Both the position numbers and the translations under genes were made by a program. A stretch of DNA of 54,579 nucleotides from Crocinitomicaceae bacterium (GTDB lineage: Bacteria; Bacteroidota; Bacteroidia; Flavobacteriales_D; Parvicellaceae): the NCBI GenBank assembly GCA_002723085.1, contig PBNK01000038.1:1-54579 (forward strand). Reading direction: 5' to 3'. This document shows, one piece after another, positions 32,051-40,920 of the stretch; the first letter of the stretch is position 1; each line of letters opens with the position of its first letter. The notes under the pieces are model-generated. The model saw only the letters and a program-made list of their open reading frames with translations, did no database searches and was not told the origin of the DNA.

Positions 32051-34234
32051 TTATATATCTCCTACTACTGCTTCACTAACATTTATAATATGATCTCCTA
32101 CTTTTTCGCATGAAGAGAAAAGATCATTATACATGATTCCAGTTTGGAATTTAAATTCTCCTTTTTCAGCTTGTTCTAGGTATGATTTTCTTAAATTATT
32201 TCGAAGTTGGTTTATTTCTAGTTCTGCTTTTTGAGCATCATCAATTACAATATGTCCGTATTCTGAATTAAGATTTTCATTCATTATTGAAAATGCTTTT
32301 TCAATCTTATCCAGCATGTTGTTTATATTTTCTCTTTGTTCAGGCAAGAAGTAAACTTTATTATCATCTTTTCTTTCAATTGTTTTCGACATTTGATAAT
32401 AAATATCACCAATTCTTTCAAGATCATTGGTAATGCTTAGCATACTTCTAATTTGAGAAGAAGTTTCTGGACTAATTTCTTGCGATGATAACTTATCTAG
32501 AAAACTTGCTACTTCAATTTCAACACGGTCAGTAATTTCCTCATATTTCTTAATTTTATTAAACATTTTATTTCTTGTCTTCTTGTCCTGGTCATTAATT
32601 AATGTTTTAATAAAATCATTCATTCTTGTGGTTACTTGCCCAAATTTTGCTACCTCTTTTTTAGCTTCTAAAATAGCAACTTCAGGTAAAGCAACCCCAC
32701 CAGCAGTTATGTAGTCTAGTTTGAACTCTTCGTCAGCATCTCCTTTTGAATTGACCGTTCTTTCAGCTACTGATACTAAATAGGGTACAAATCCAATTAG
32801 TAATAATACATTAGCAGCATTAAATAGTGTGTGGAATAATGCAATTCCTTCATTAGCAAGACTAGTATCTTCAGGATTAAAGACAACTCCGTGACTTTGT
32901 CCAACTATCCAACCAATTAAATCTAAAAATAATGGTATTACCATTAACATCCATGTAACACCTACAATATTAAAGAGTGAATGTATTCTTGCAGATCTTT
33001 TAGCATGTACATTACCAATCAAAGAAGCCAATTCAGCAGTAATTGTTGTTCCAATATTTTCTCCAAGAACCATTGCACAAGCAACCTCAAAAGGAATGAT
33101 TCCTTTTGAAACCATTGTTAAAGTTAATGCCATAGCTGCACTAGATGATTGTATAACTATAGTAACTAATGCCCCTAAACCTACAAACATTAAATTACTA
33201 AAAAATGGTATGTCTTTGTAATTAACAAAAAATTGTACTAATGCAGAATCTTTATCTAAAGAAGGAACAGCATCTTTTAAGAATTGTAATCCAATAAATA
33301 ATATAGCAAAACCAATAATTGCATTTGCTAAATCTTTTGATCTTCTAAATGACATGAAAAGAAGAGGAGCTCCTAATGCTATTAAAACTAATGCATAACT
33401 TGAAATACTTACTTTAAAACCCAACAATAAAACCAACCATGCTGTAATTGTTGTGCCAATATTAGCACCCATCATGACTCCTGCAGATTGTCTTAAATTA
33501 ATTAATCCAGCATTTACTAAACTTACAGTCATAACCGTTGTAACAGATGATGATTGAACTATGGCAGTAGAGCTAAACCCAGTAAGAACGCCTTTAAAAC
33601 GGTTTGATGTAATTGAACCTAGCATTTTTCTTAGTTTTTCCCCAGCAGTTCTTTGCATTCCATCACTCATGATTTTCATACCAAAAATGAAAAGACCTAA
33701 AGAACCAATTAGTATGAGTAGTTTCATAATACCCCATCCTCTTTTGGTTTTGACCTTAAGTTTATCTGACCAAATGATTTCGGTTGAATCAGCCTTAGGA
33801 TCTTCTCCTTTATTAATAATTCCTAAATAAGCCTCATACTTTTCATTTCCTTGTAAACCTTTAAATTCAAAATTAGTTTCTGTAGCATCAAAAGGTTTAG
33901 AAAATTTCCATTCACTTCCCTCATATCCTTTTTTATTCCTTTTTGAACCAATTTTTGTGTTGTATTTTATAATTAGCTTTTTATCAGAAAGAGCATTAAA
34001 TAATTTATAATCAATACTCCATGATAATTTAAAACCTTCTTCTTTTGATGAAGCACTTAGATTTTTAAATGAACTTTTATCAATTTTTAATTCTTCACTT
34101 TCATCTTCAATTATTTGATTATTAGTAATAGAATTTTCATTTTGATTTGTAGAGTCAATTAATTTAACTGAGTCTTGTGCCAAGACCAAGGTACTTGAGT
34201 AAAGCAAGGATAGGATTAAAGCTATTTTACGCAT
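32051..34234 (-). CDS. Na+/phosphate cotransporter family protein with extracytoplasmic N-terminal domain
   Basis: 727 residues. A signal peptide (MRKIALILSLLYSSTLVLAQ) and a fibronectin-III-like domain (about 50-160; KNLSASSKEEGFKLSWSIDY) precede the membrane part. The two inverted Na/Pi repeats show GLFIFGMKIMSDGMQRTAGE, FSSTAIVQSSSVTTVMTVSL and the second QSSSAAMALT, with paired QSSS motifs and GANIGTT/GENIGTT. A PhoU-like helical domain forms the end (about 540-727). The family takes up inorganic phosphate with sodium and can also admit arsenate. First gene of the operon; an exact -7 box lies 24 bp upstream of its ATG. Confidence 0.93.
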   Translation of the reverse strand: MRKIALILSLLYSSTLVLAQDSVKLIDSTNQNENSITNNQIIEDESEELKIDKSSFKNLSASSKEEGFKLSWSIDYKLFNALSDKKLIIKYNTKIGSKRNKKGYEGSEWKFSKPFDATETNFEFKGLQGNEKYEAYLGIINKGEDPKADSTEIIWSDKLKVKTKRGWGIMKLLILIGSLGLFIFGMKIMSDGMQRTAGEKLRKMLGSITSNRFKGVLTGFSSTAIVQSSSVTTVMTVSLVNAGLINLRQSAGVMMGANIGTTITAWLVLLLGFKVSISSYALVLIALGAPLLFMSFRRSKDLANAIIGFAILFIGLQFLKDAVPSLDKDSALVQFFVNYKDIPFFSNLMFVGLGALVTIVIQSSSAAMALTLTMVSKGIIPFEVACAMVLGENIGTTITAELASLIGNVHAKRSARIHSLFNIVGVTWMLMVIPLFLDLIGWIVGQSHGVVFNPEDTSLANEGIALFHTLFNAANVLLLIGFVPYLVSVAERTVNSKGDADEEFKLDYITAGGVALPEVAILEAKKEVAKFGQVTTRMNDFIKTLINDQDKKTRNKMFNKIKKYEEITDRVEIEVASFLDKLSSQEISPETSSQIRSMLSITNDLERIGDIYYQMSKTIERKDDNKVYFLPEQRENINNMLDKIEKAFSIMNENLNSEYGHIVIDDAQKAELEINQLRNNLRKSYLEQAEKGEFKFQTGIMYNDLFSSCEKVGDHIINVSEAVVGDI

Positions 34235-34257
34235 GACATTTATTTTAAATTTTTGTG

Positions 34258-34265
34258 CAAATCTA
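34258..34265 (-). promoter_or_regulatory. -7 box of the Na/Pi-DUF6428-CHR operon
   Basis: TAGATTTG on the minus strand fits TAnnTTTG. With a start near 34251 the leader would be about 17 bases. At the -33 distance (20-base spacer) only TTTT is found, one mismatch from TTTG. Confidence 0.45.
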
Positions 34266-34418
34266 ACTATCTAATTAAAAGCTTTAAAACCTTTTATTAA
34301 ATATTAATATTAAGTTAACATTGTTTTTTGTTTAACTACTTGAAAATCAACATATAAAATACTTTTTTTAGTTATCAACAGTCTAATTTAAGTGTGAATT
34401 TTATCAATATTAATTAAT

Positions 34419-34470
34419 TGTTAAGATTACATATTTAGTATGTTAAAATAAATATTTTTCCATCTATTTG
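34419..34470 (+). promoter_or_regulatory. Putative porin promoter with 22-bp spaced TGTTAA repeats
   Basis: TGTTAAG (34419-34425) and TGTTAAA (34441-34447) are direct repeats exactly 22 bp apart, two helical turns at the 11-bp spacing used by PhoB-box half-sites. The second occupies the -33 position relative to TCTATTTG (34463-34470), a one-mismatch TAnnTTTG box. The predicted start is near 34477, 11 bp before the porin ATG. This arrangement resembles promoters in which PhoB replaces the -35 contact. It is an inference from spacing only. Confidence 0.35.
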
Positions 34471-34487
34471 CCGAAAATTTTAATACG

Positions 34488-35651
34488 ATGAAAAAATTAT
34501 TTACTCTATTATTTGTTGGTTTTTCAGTAGCTAATTATGCACAGGATATAACTAATACTCGTTTTGGAAAAGGCTTAATTAATGTAATTGCTAAAGATTC
34601 ATCTTGGTCAAGTAAAGTTGCATTTAGGTATCAAACAAGATATGAAGGGCTTTATGATTATTCTGATTCTGCTTATACTGATAGAGCATTTGTAAGAAGA
34701 GCAAGAATTAAGGGAAGTGGTTATGCTTTTAGTCCAAGATTGAAATATAAATTTGAATATGATGTTCATAATGGTTTTGTATTGGATGCTGTTGTTAAAT
34801 GGAACTTTGCTGGAAATTGGACTGTTTGGTTTGGACAAACAAAATTACCTGGAAACATTGAAAGGGTTTTTTCATCTCAGAAATTACAATTGGTTGATAG
34901 ATCACTATTAAATTCTAAATTCACTTTAGATAGAGATGCTGGTGGACAATTAAGACATCATTTTACATTAGGTAATAGATTTTTAGTAAGATCAATTTTT
35001 GCTTTTTCTCAAGGTGAAGGTTTAAACCAAAAACCTCAATCATCAGGTCATGGTTACACAGGAAGAATTGAGTTGTTGCCTTTTGGGAAATTCACAAAAA
35101 AAGGAGATTATTTTGCCTCGGATCTTAAAAGAGAAGAGTCGCCAAAGCTAATGCTTAGTGCTACTTATGATTATAATCAAAAAGCGATGAGAGAAAGAGG
35201 TCAAATGGGTGATTATATTTCAGATAATTTTATTGGAGAATTAAGAGATTTAGAGAGTATTTTCATTGATGCTCATTTTAAACTAAAAGGGTTTTCATTT
35301 TTTGGTGAATATGTAAACAAAGTGACAAGAAATGGTTCAGCTGTTCTTGAAGGAGTTTATGATAATATACTAGGTGAATATACTGCTGTAACTCAGTCAT
35401 ATTATACAGGGAAAGCTATTAATCTTCAAATGGGTTATTTGATGAAAAGCAATTGGGAAGTAGCTGGTAGATTTACTCAAGTAACACCAGAAGCGATTAC
35501 CCTTAATAATAATATAAACCAATATACATTAGGTTTTTCCAGATATGTTGTTGGTCACAATTTAAAAGTACAGGGAGATATTAGCTTAACACAAGAAGAT
35601 ACTAAGGAAAATAAGTTAATGTTTAGATTACAAACAGAATTTAATTTTTAA
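34488..35651 (+). CDS. Phosphate-selective porin O/P family protein
   Basis: 387 residues with a signal peptide (MKKLFTLLFVGFSVANYA, cleavage before QD). The mature part has the porin O/P pattern: RARIKGSGYAFSPRLKYKFE, VKWNFAGNWTVWFGQTKLPG, TLDRDAGGQL and a terminal QTEFNF ending in phenylalanine. The family forms outer-membrane channels for phosphate or polyphosphate. It is divergent from the Na/Pi operon and followed by a strong terminator and then a PhoB-like regulator, consistent with a phosphate-uptake neighbourhood. Anion specificity cannot be read from sequence. Confidence 0.88.
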   Translation: MKKLFTLLFVGFSVANYAQDITNTRFGKGLINVIAKDSSWSSKVAFRYQTRYEGLYDYSDSAYTDRAFVRRARIKGSGYAFSPRLKYKFEYDVHNGFVLDAVVKWNFAGNWTVWFGQTKLPGNIERVFSSQKLQLVDRSLLNSKFTLDRDAGGQLRHHFTLGNRFLVRSIFAFSQGEGLNQKPQSSGHGYTGRIELLPFGKFTKKGDYFASDLKREESPKLMLSATYDYNQKAMRERGQMGDYISDNFIGELRDLESIFIDAHFKLKGFSFFGEYVNKVTRNGSAVLEGVYDNILGEYTAVTQSYYTGKAINLQMGYLMKSNWEVAGRFTQVTPEAITLNNNINQYTLGFSRYVVGHNLKVQGDISLTQEDTKENKLMFRLQTEFNF

Positions 35652-35672
35652 TAATACATTAATATTTAATTT

Positions 35673-35700
35673 AAAAGGCCTTTTGAAAGGCCTTTTTTTT
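35673..35700 (+). terminator. Intrinsic terminator after the porin gene
   Basis: AAAAGGCC (35673-35680), an 8-base loop, GGCCTTTT (35689-35696), then further Ts to 35700. Located 22 bp after the porin stop, it separates the porin from the response-regulator gene. Confidence 0.85.
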
Positions 35701-35739
35701 GCTAAAATATTAACTTAGTTGTTGATTAAAAAAATTCAG

Positions 35740-36432
35740 ATGGACAATACTCAAGAAGAAAAATCTAATCATAAAATTCTACTTGTAGATGATGAACCTG
35801 ACATTGTTGATTTAATTAAATATAATTTAGAAAAGGAAGGTTATGTTGTTTCAACAGCTAGCAATGGGGTTGAATGTCTTTCTGTTGCTAAATCATTTTC
35901 TCCAGATTTAATACTGCTTGATGTTATGATGCCAGAAATGGATGGAATTGAAACTTGTATGCAAATTAGAGAAGATAAAGAGTTAAAAAACACCCTAGTT
36001 GCATTGCTTACTGCAAGGTCAGAAGATTATTCACAAATTGCTGGATTTGAGTCTGGAGCTGATGACTACATAACTAAGCCAATTAAGCCGAGAGTTTTAG
36101 TAAGCAGAATCAAAGCCCTTCTTAGAAGAAAAGAAGTTAAGAATACGACTGAAAAGGTGTCCGATGAACTATCTATAGATGAAGAAAAATATGTGGCCAT
36201 TATTAATGGAGAGGAAAAACTGCTCCCAAAAAAAGAATTTGAATTGTTAGCGCTGCTATTCTCAAAACCTGGTAAAGTTTTCACCAGAGAGGTTATATTA
36301 AATAAAGTTTGGGGAGACGATATTGTAGTTGGAGATCGTACTATTGACGTACACATTAGAAAATTAAGAGAAAAAATAGGAGATTCTTACATCAAAACCG
36401 TTAAAGGCGTAGGCTATAAGTTAAAGATTTAA
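35740..36432 (+). CDS. PhoB/OmpR-family response regulator
   Basis: About 230 residues. Receiver domain 1-120 with acidic pocket VDDEPD, phosphoacceptor Asp in LLDVMMPEMDG, conserved Thr/Ser in LLTARSED and Lys in DYITKPIKPR. The C-terminal winged helix (about 140-230) has the DNA-binding helix VVGDRTIDVHIRKLREKIGD and the end VKGVGYKL. I choose ATG at 35740 because the TTG at 35719 adds only seven residues. No histidine kinase is adjacent in this window. Position next to porin O/P and Na/Pi genes suggests a PhoB role. It overlaps the convergent NUDIX gene by 12 bp at the 3' end. Confidence 0.9.
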   Translation: MDNTQEEKSNHKILLVDDEPDIVDLIKYNLEKEGYVVSTASNGVECLSVAKSFSPDLILLDVMMPEMDGIETCMQIREDKELKNTLVALLTARSEDYSQIAGFESGADDYITKPIKPRVLVSRIKALLRRKEVKNTTEKVSDELSIDEEKYVAIINGEEKLLPKKEFELLALLFSKPGKVFTREVILNKVWGDDIVVGDRTIDVHIRKLREKIGDSYIKTVKGVGYKLKI

Positions 36433-37050
36433 CATTTTTCTGAATTCATTAAGTACAACACTTGTAGCACCCCAAACAATTTTATTGTTTAAATCTAAAT
36501 ATGGGACATCAACTTGAAAACGTTGGCCTTTTGGGCCAAAATTCATTTTTTGTTTTTTAATCAAATCAGGTTTAAATAATTCGTGTAATTTAATTTCAAT
36601 GATGCTTTTTACTTCTCTTTCGTCAGGTTTAAAAGAGGGTTTGAAATCACAATACCCAACAAAAGGGTGAATTAAATAATTGCTTGGAGGAACGTAAACT
36701 TGAGTCAATTCTCCAATGATATTAATTTCATCAATTGGTACTCCAATTTCTTCATTACATTCTCTTAAAGCAGTTTCTTTAATGGTTTCGCCATTTTCAT
36801 TTCTTCCACCAGGAAAAGAGATTTGTTTGCTGTGTGTTCCTTCATATTCTGTTCTTTCTATCAAACAAAAATATATGTCACTTTCACTTGGATATAATAG
36901 AAGCAAAGTACTGGCTATTTTAGGATTGTTTTTCTTTAAGTTTTGTTCAACTTTTTGTCTGTATGGCGCTAATTCTAAATGAGCTTCATAACCTGGAAGA
37001 GGCTGGTTAAATGCGTCATATATTTTATTGATAAGGTTGCTAAAGTTCAA
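36421..37050 (-). CDS. NUDIX hydrolase, CoA-pyrophosphatase type
   Basis: 209 residues. The Nudix box is complete: GGRNENGE, seven residues, RECNEEIGV. The segment ISFPGGR and the position of the box resemble NudL/Nudt7-type coenzyme A diphosphatases, which cleave CoA or related nucleotides. The start is TTG at 37050: an in-frame stop lies 18 bases further upstream, and no ATG occurs before the conserved region. Convergent with the response regulator, sharing 12 bp. Substrate assignment is tentative; the fold is certain. Confidence 0.88.
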   Translation of the reverse strand: MNFSNLINKIYDAFNQPLPGYEAHLELAPYRQKVEQNLKKNNPKIASTLLLLYPSESDIYFCLIERTEYEGTHSKQISFPGGRNENGETIKETALRECNEEIGVPIDEINIIGELTQVYVPPSNYLIHPFVGYCDFKPSFKPDEREVKSIIEIKLHELFKPDLIKKQKMNFGPKGQRFQVDVPYLDLNNKIVWGATSVVLNEFRKMLNL

Positions 37051-37147
37051 ATTGAGGCTATATAATATTCAACAAAATGTAAATATCACTAAATCCGCCA
37101 TTCTTTCACAAATTGTTTTCTAATTTTGAAATAAAAGAAATTGCAAT

Positions 37148-37561
37148 ATGATTGACTTATGGAATTCAAGTGACACTTGGAGGTTAATAATTAACTTAAT
37201 TGGGACTATTTCTATTATAGTTGGTGTATGGGTCATTTTTAGACTTTTTAAACAATTTTTTTTAAGAAAACAAAAGATAAAATTAGAATCACAAGATTTT
37301 GTTAAGTTAATGAATCTTCCTCCCATAATGAATGGGACAAGACAAATAGGATGTATTCTAAGTACTCCGCAAAAAGTTGAAGTATCAGTTTTGGATGAAT
37401 TTGAAAAAAGTGTATTTCCAATTCATAATGGAAACTTAGATGTTGGTGAACATATATTTAAAGTTGATTTTAATCAAATGAAAAATGGACATTATTATTT
37501 ATCTATTTCTACAGAAAAACAAAACATTTTAAGAAAAATAACGGTTAAAAATGAAATGTAA
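37148..37561 (+). CDS. Membrane-anchored protein of unknown function (137 aa)
   Basis: One transmembrane helix at about residues 13-33 (IINLIGTISIIVGVWVIFRL), a basic cytoplasmic-type linker (FFLRKQKIKLES) and a C-terminal beta domain of about 75 residues (VSVLDEFEKSVFPIHNGNLD, GHYYLSISTEKQNILRKITV) that resembles an FlgD/T9SS-type Ig-like module. No family name is certain. A TAATTTTG box at 37121-37128 lies 19 bp upstream of the ATG without a clear -33 partner. It overlaps the next gene by 11 bp. Confidence 0.7.
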   Translation: MIDLWNSSDTWRLIINLIGTISIIVGVWVIFRLFKQFFLRKQKIKLESQDFVKLMNLPPIMNGTRQIGCILSTPQKVEVSVLDEFEKSVFPIHNGNLDVGEHIFKVDFNQMKNGHYYLSISTEKQNILRKITVKNEM

Positions 37562-38177
37562 AATTTCAATATTGCTGTTTTTTTTAATTAGTTCAATAAC
37601 TTCATTTACTCAGAAAAGAGCTCATTATTCTTTAGGTTTAGATGTTAAAATACCTAGAATTATTTCTAATTCTGCATTTAAAACAGTCATGTATTCAATT
37701 GCAGATTTAGATGCAAACTTTAATTATTTAATTACCAAATCATTTTCTGCTGGTTTAGATATTAAATATGCTTATTTTCAAATAAATAATAAGTTTTTTC
37801 AAAACCAAATTAATGGTCAAATAGAATTAAATGGACTTGGGCTTTCCCTTTTTTACATTAATAATACTTCTGACATTACCTATGTTAAATTAGGTTCAAA
37901 AATTGGAGCTTATCAATTATTGGGTTCATTAGGAACTGATCCTCCTCTTTTCAAGGAATATAGTTATTTGATAGAACCTACGTTTGGCGTTTATTTAAAT
38001 AATTCATCTTTTGGATCAGTTGGTTTGCTTTTTTCTTATAGTTTATGGAATTCATCATTTAGACCTGAAATGATTGGAATGACGCAAATATCAGGATTAA
38101 ACTCAAGCAATTTTAATGCTTTAAATAGAGTTTTTTGTGTTGGGTTATCCTATGAAAAAGTATTTGGTTATAAATGA
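37551..38177 (+). CDS. Probable outer-membrane beta-barrel protein (208 aa)
   Basis: Signal peptide (ISILLFFLISSITSF, cleavage near SFTQ) followed by alternating amphipathic strands (GLSLFYINNTSDITYVKLGS; FGSVGLLFSYSLWNSSF; FCVGLSYEKVFGYK). Size and strand count suggest an eight- to ten-strand barrel. It overlaps the preceding membrane-protein gene by 11 bp, so the two may act together across the envelope. It converges on the sterol-desaturase gene with a 10-bp overlap. No known family is recognised. Confidence 0.7.
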   Translation: MKCKISILLFFLISSITSFTQKRAHYSLGLDVKIPRIISNSAFKTVMYSIADLDANFNYLITKSFSAGLDIKYAYFQINNKFFQNQINGQIELNGLGLSLFYINNTSDITYVKLGSKIGAYQLLGSLGTDPPLFKEYSYLIEPTFGVYLNNSSFGSVGLLFSYSLWNSSFRPEMIGMTQISGLNSSNFNALNRVFCVGLSYEKVFGYK

Positions 38178-39055
38178 TCTTTATAAAATTTTTCCCTAAT
38201 GCTTTCTGAGGTTTGGTGATTTCCATCTGGACTCCATCCAGGAGGGTAAAATATAAGTTTAAATTTATTTATCAACCCTTTAGTTTTTTTTATGTCTGAA
38301 AATATATTGGTGTACTCATGACTAGCTATGTATAAAGGATTGTGTGAATTTATATTATTTGTAATGCCATAAACGGGTTTTATGTCATCGTCTTCAGCAA
38401 CAAATGTTCCAAACATTTTGTCCCATATTATAAAAATTCCTGCATGGTTTCTATCCAAATATTTTGCTTGAACTGCATGATGAACCCTGTGATGAGATGG
38501 TGTATTCATAAAAAGCTCTAAAAAACCTAATTTGTAAACTAAATCAGTGTGTTGAAAAAATTGATAAATTAAGCTGATGGCTTGCATCATTATGATGTGT
38601 AAAGGTTCAAACCCTACAATAGGCATCCACATATAAAACAAAAATTTATAAAAGGGTTCTCCCCAACTTTGTCGAAGGGCAACAGAAAAATTTAATTTTT
38701 GAGAACTGTGATGTTGCACATGTGCTGCCCATAAAATTCTTATATGATGACTCATTCGATGATGCCAATAAAAAGAAAAATCATCTGCAAAAATAAGTAG
38801 TACCCACATCCACCAATTGTTTTCCAAACTAAAAAGCTTGTATTGAAAAAGAAAAGAAAATATGTAGAAGTAAAGTACTTTAGTAAAAATTCCAATTAAT
38901 ACAACTCCCAGCCCCATGCTAATGCATGCAATTGAATCTTTAAGTTCATATAATTTTAATTTTCTTTTTAGATTAATGCCAACTTCAATAGCAATTAATA
39001 ATATAAAAATGGGAATAAAATATACTGTTAAATCTATTTCCTGATTTTCAAACAT
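38168..39055 (-). CDS. Sterol desaturase/fatty-acid hydroxylase family protein
   Basis: 295-residue membrane di-iron enzyme. Histidine clusters are visible in order: HHRMSHH, HVQHH, and HHRVHHA with a later NHAG (residues about 100-215), the eight-His pattern of the superfamily, set among four or five hydrophobic helices. It would hydroxylate or desaturate a lipid; in Bacteroidota the substrate may be a membrane lipid or carotenoid. Last gene on the minus strand after the polysaccharide cluster (41-bp gap), so it may be co-transcribed but is not an obvious polysaccharide enzyme. Confidence 0.88.
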   Translation of the reverse strand: MFENQEIDLTVYFIPIFILLIAIEVGINLKRKLKLYELKDSIACISMGLGVVLIGIFTKVLYFYIFSFLFQYKLFSLENNWWMWVLLIFADDFSFYWHHRMSHHIRILWAAHVQHHSSQKLNFSVALRQSWGEPFYKFLFYMWMPIVGFEPLHIIMMQAISLIYQFFQHTDLVYKLGFLELFMNTPSHHRVHHAVQAKYLDRNHAGIFIIWDKMFGTFVAEDDDIKPVYGITNNINSHNPLYIASHEYTNIFSDIKKTKGLINKFKLIFYPPGWSPDGNHQTSESIREKFYKDHL

Positions 39056-39096
39056 CTTCTAAAAATAAAGGAATACCCTGTATTTTAGAATTTTTG

Positions 39097-39684
39097 TTAA
39101 GATAAAATTCTAAGAAAAGTCTTCCAAATAATGTTTAAATCAGTAAAAAAGCTGTGTTTTTTGACGTATTTAAGGTTTATTTCAAGCTTTTTGGGCATTA
39201 TTTCATTTATGTAAGTTTCTTCCGGATTTGAACTTTCACCGAGTAATTTATTTTCTTCAAAATATTCTAAAGATGCATAATCTGTAATACCAGGTTTTAT
39301 TGAAAGAACTTCTTTTTGTTCTTGGTTGTATAATTCAACATATTTATTCACTTCAGGTCTTGGACCAACAATACTCATTTCTCCTTTTAACACATTTATG
39401 AATTGAGGAAGCTCATCTATTTTATATTTTCTTAGCCGATAACCTACTTTAGTTATTCGATTATCTTTTGAACCAACAGTGAGTTTTCCTTCCGATTCGG
39501 AATTCAATTTCATGGTTCTAAATTTTAAAATTTTGAAAGGGACTAAATTTTTACCAATTCTTTCTTGACTAAAAAAAACTCCACCTTTTGATTCTAATGA
39601 AATGAATATTCCTACAATTATAAAAAGGGGTGAAAAAATAATTAAAACAACAACAGATATTAATAAGTCAAATGCTCTTTTCAT
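39097..39684 (-). CDS. Initiating sugar-phosphate transferase (PglC/WcaJ type)
   Basis: 195 residues: a single N-terminal membrane segment (LLISVVVLIIFSPLFIIVGI) and the bacterial sugar-transferase domain with KSKGGVFF-like ESKGGVFFSQERIGKN, FKILKFRTM, and the catalytic Asp-Glu in DELPQFINVLKGEMSIVGPR, ending KPGITDYAS. The enzyme transfers a sugar 1-phosphate to undecaprenyl phosphate, starting polysaccharide or O-antigen synthesis. The small monotopic form resembles PglC. Coupled to the aminotransferase by a 4-bp ATGA overlap. Confidence 0.93.
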   Translation of the reverse strand: MKRAFDLLISVVVLIIFSPLFIIVGIFISLESKGGVFFSQERIGKNLVPFKILKFRTMKLNSESEGKLTVGSKDNRITKVGYRLRKYKIDELPQFINVLKGEMSIVGPRPEVNKYVELYNQEQKEVLSIKPGITDYASLEYFEENKLLGESSNPEETYINEIMPKKLEINLKYVKKHSFFTDLNIIWKTFLRILS

Positions 39685-40892
39685 TGTATAATACTTTCAA
39701 CAGCATCTTCTACAGCTTTACTTACCTCTTTTATCTGATCATTAGATAAATTAAAGTATACAGGAAGTGATATTTCACAAGCGTAATTACTATATGAATT
39801 AGGATAATCTTCCATTTTATATCCTAAGTTTTTGTAAAAAGTTAACATTGGAAGCGGCAAATAATGAACGTTTACTGCAATTTGTTTTTTACTTATTTGG
39901 TCAATTATTTGGTTTCTTTGTGTTTCTGAACAATTATTAATTCTTAACATGTATAAGTGGTAAGAGGACTTTTTAAATTCTGATTCGTAAACTGGAACTT
40001 TTGCCCATTCTTTTTTAGAAAAAAAGTTGGAGTAAAGATTGAAAATTTCTCTTCTTCTTTTTAATGTTTCGTCATATCTATTTAATTCAACTAAGCCAAT
40101 TGCAGCGTGAATATCAGTCATATTACATTTGAATCCCGCTTGAACAACATCATATTTCCACCCCCCAGCTTTGTTTTTTGTTAAAGCGTCTTTGGATTGT
40201 CCGTGTAAAGAATTGGTTTTAAAGTGTTGCTTGATTTCTTCTTCATTGAAAGAAGAGTTTAAATTAAACGCAACAGCACCACCTTCAGCAGTAGTTAGGT
40301 TTTTCACTGCATGAAAACTAAATGAACTCATATCAGCTTGATTGCCTGTTTTTTGATTTTTATAAGAAGCACCAATAGAATGAGCAGCATCACTAATTAA
40401 AGCAATTCTTCCAATATTTTTTTGAATTTTATTATTTGGTTGAAATTTACTCTTTATGTCTTCTTTGTTTATAAGATTAAAAATTTCATCATAATCTGCA
40501 GGATAACCAGCAATGTCTACAGCAATTATTGCTTTAGTTTTAGATGTTATTGCGTTTTTTATGGCATTAACATTTATGTTAAAGTCAGAATCATTTACGT
40601 CCACCATAATGGGTTTGGCACCAGTTTGTATAACAACATTAGCTGTAGCACAATAGGTGTAAGCAGGAACAATAACTTCATCACCTTCATTTATTCCTAA
40701 CCAGTTTAATATCAATTTTAAACCAGCAGTAGCAGAATTAAGGCATACCACATGATTAACACCAATGTATTTGGCAAGTTTTGTTTCAAACAGCTGTGTT
40801 TTTGGACCAGTAGTAATCCACCCAGATAGCAGGGCTTCTGTTACCTCTTTTACAGTTTTTTCGTCAATTCTTGGTGGTGAAAATGGTATCAT
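39681..40892 (-). CDS. DegT/DnrJ/EryC1/StrS-family aminotransferase
   Basis: 403-residue PLP-dependent sugar aminotransferase. The PLP Lys197 is seen in FSFHAVKNLTTAEGG; ISDAAHSIGA carries the cofactor-contacting Asp, and VPAYTYCATANV and LNSATAGL line the active site. The enzyme aminates a nucleotide-linked 4-keto sugar such as UDP-4-keto-6-deoxy-GlcNAc, in the manner of PglE or PseC. A cognate dehydratase is not present in this locus, so the keto-sugar must come from elsewhere. Upstream of the sugar transferase by overlap. Confidence 0.93.
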   Translation of the reverse strand: MIPFSPPRIDEKTVKEVTEALLSGWITTGPKTQLFETKLAKYIGVNHVVCLNSATAGLKLILNWLGINEGDEVIVPAYTYCATANVVIQTGAKPIMVDVNDSDFNINVNAIKNAITSKTKAIIAVDIAGYPADYDEIFNLINKEDIKSKFQPNNKIQKNIGRIALISDAAHSIGASYKNQKTGNQADMSSFSFHAVKNLTTAEGGAVAFNLNSSFNEEEIKQHFKTNSLHGQSKDALTKNKAGGWKYDVVQAGFKCNMTDIHAAIGLVELNRYDETLKRRREIFNLYSNFFSKKEWAKVPVYESEFKKSSYHLYMLRINNCSETQRNQIIDQISKKQIAVNVHYLPLPMLTFYKNLGYKMEDYPNSYSNYACEISLPVYFNLSNDQIKEVSKAVEDAVESIIQ

Positions 40893-40920
40893 AAGTTAAC
40901 TGCAAATTTAGAACAAAACC

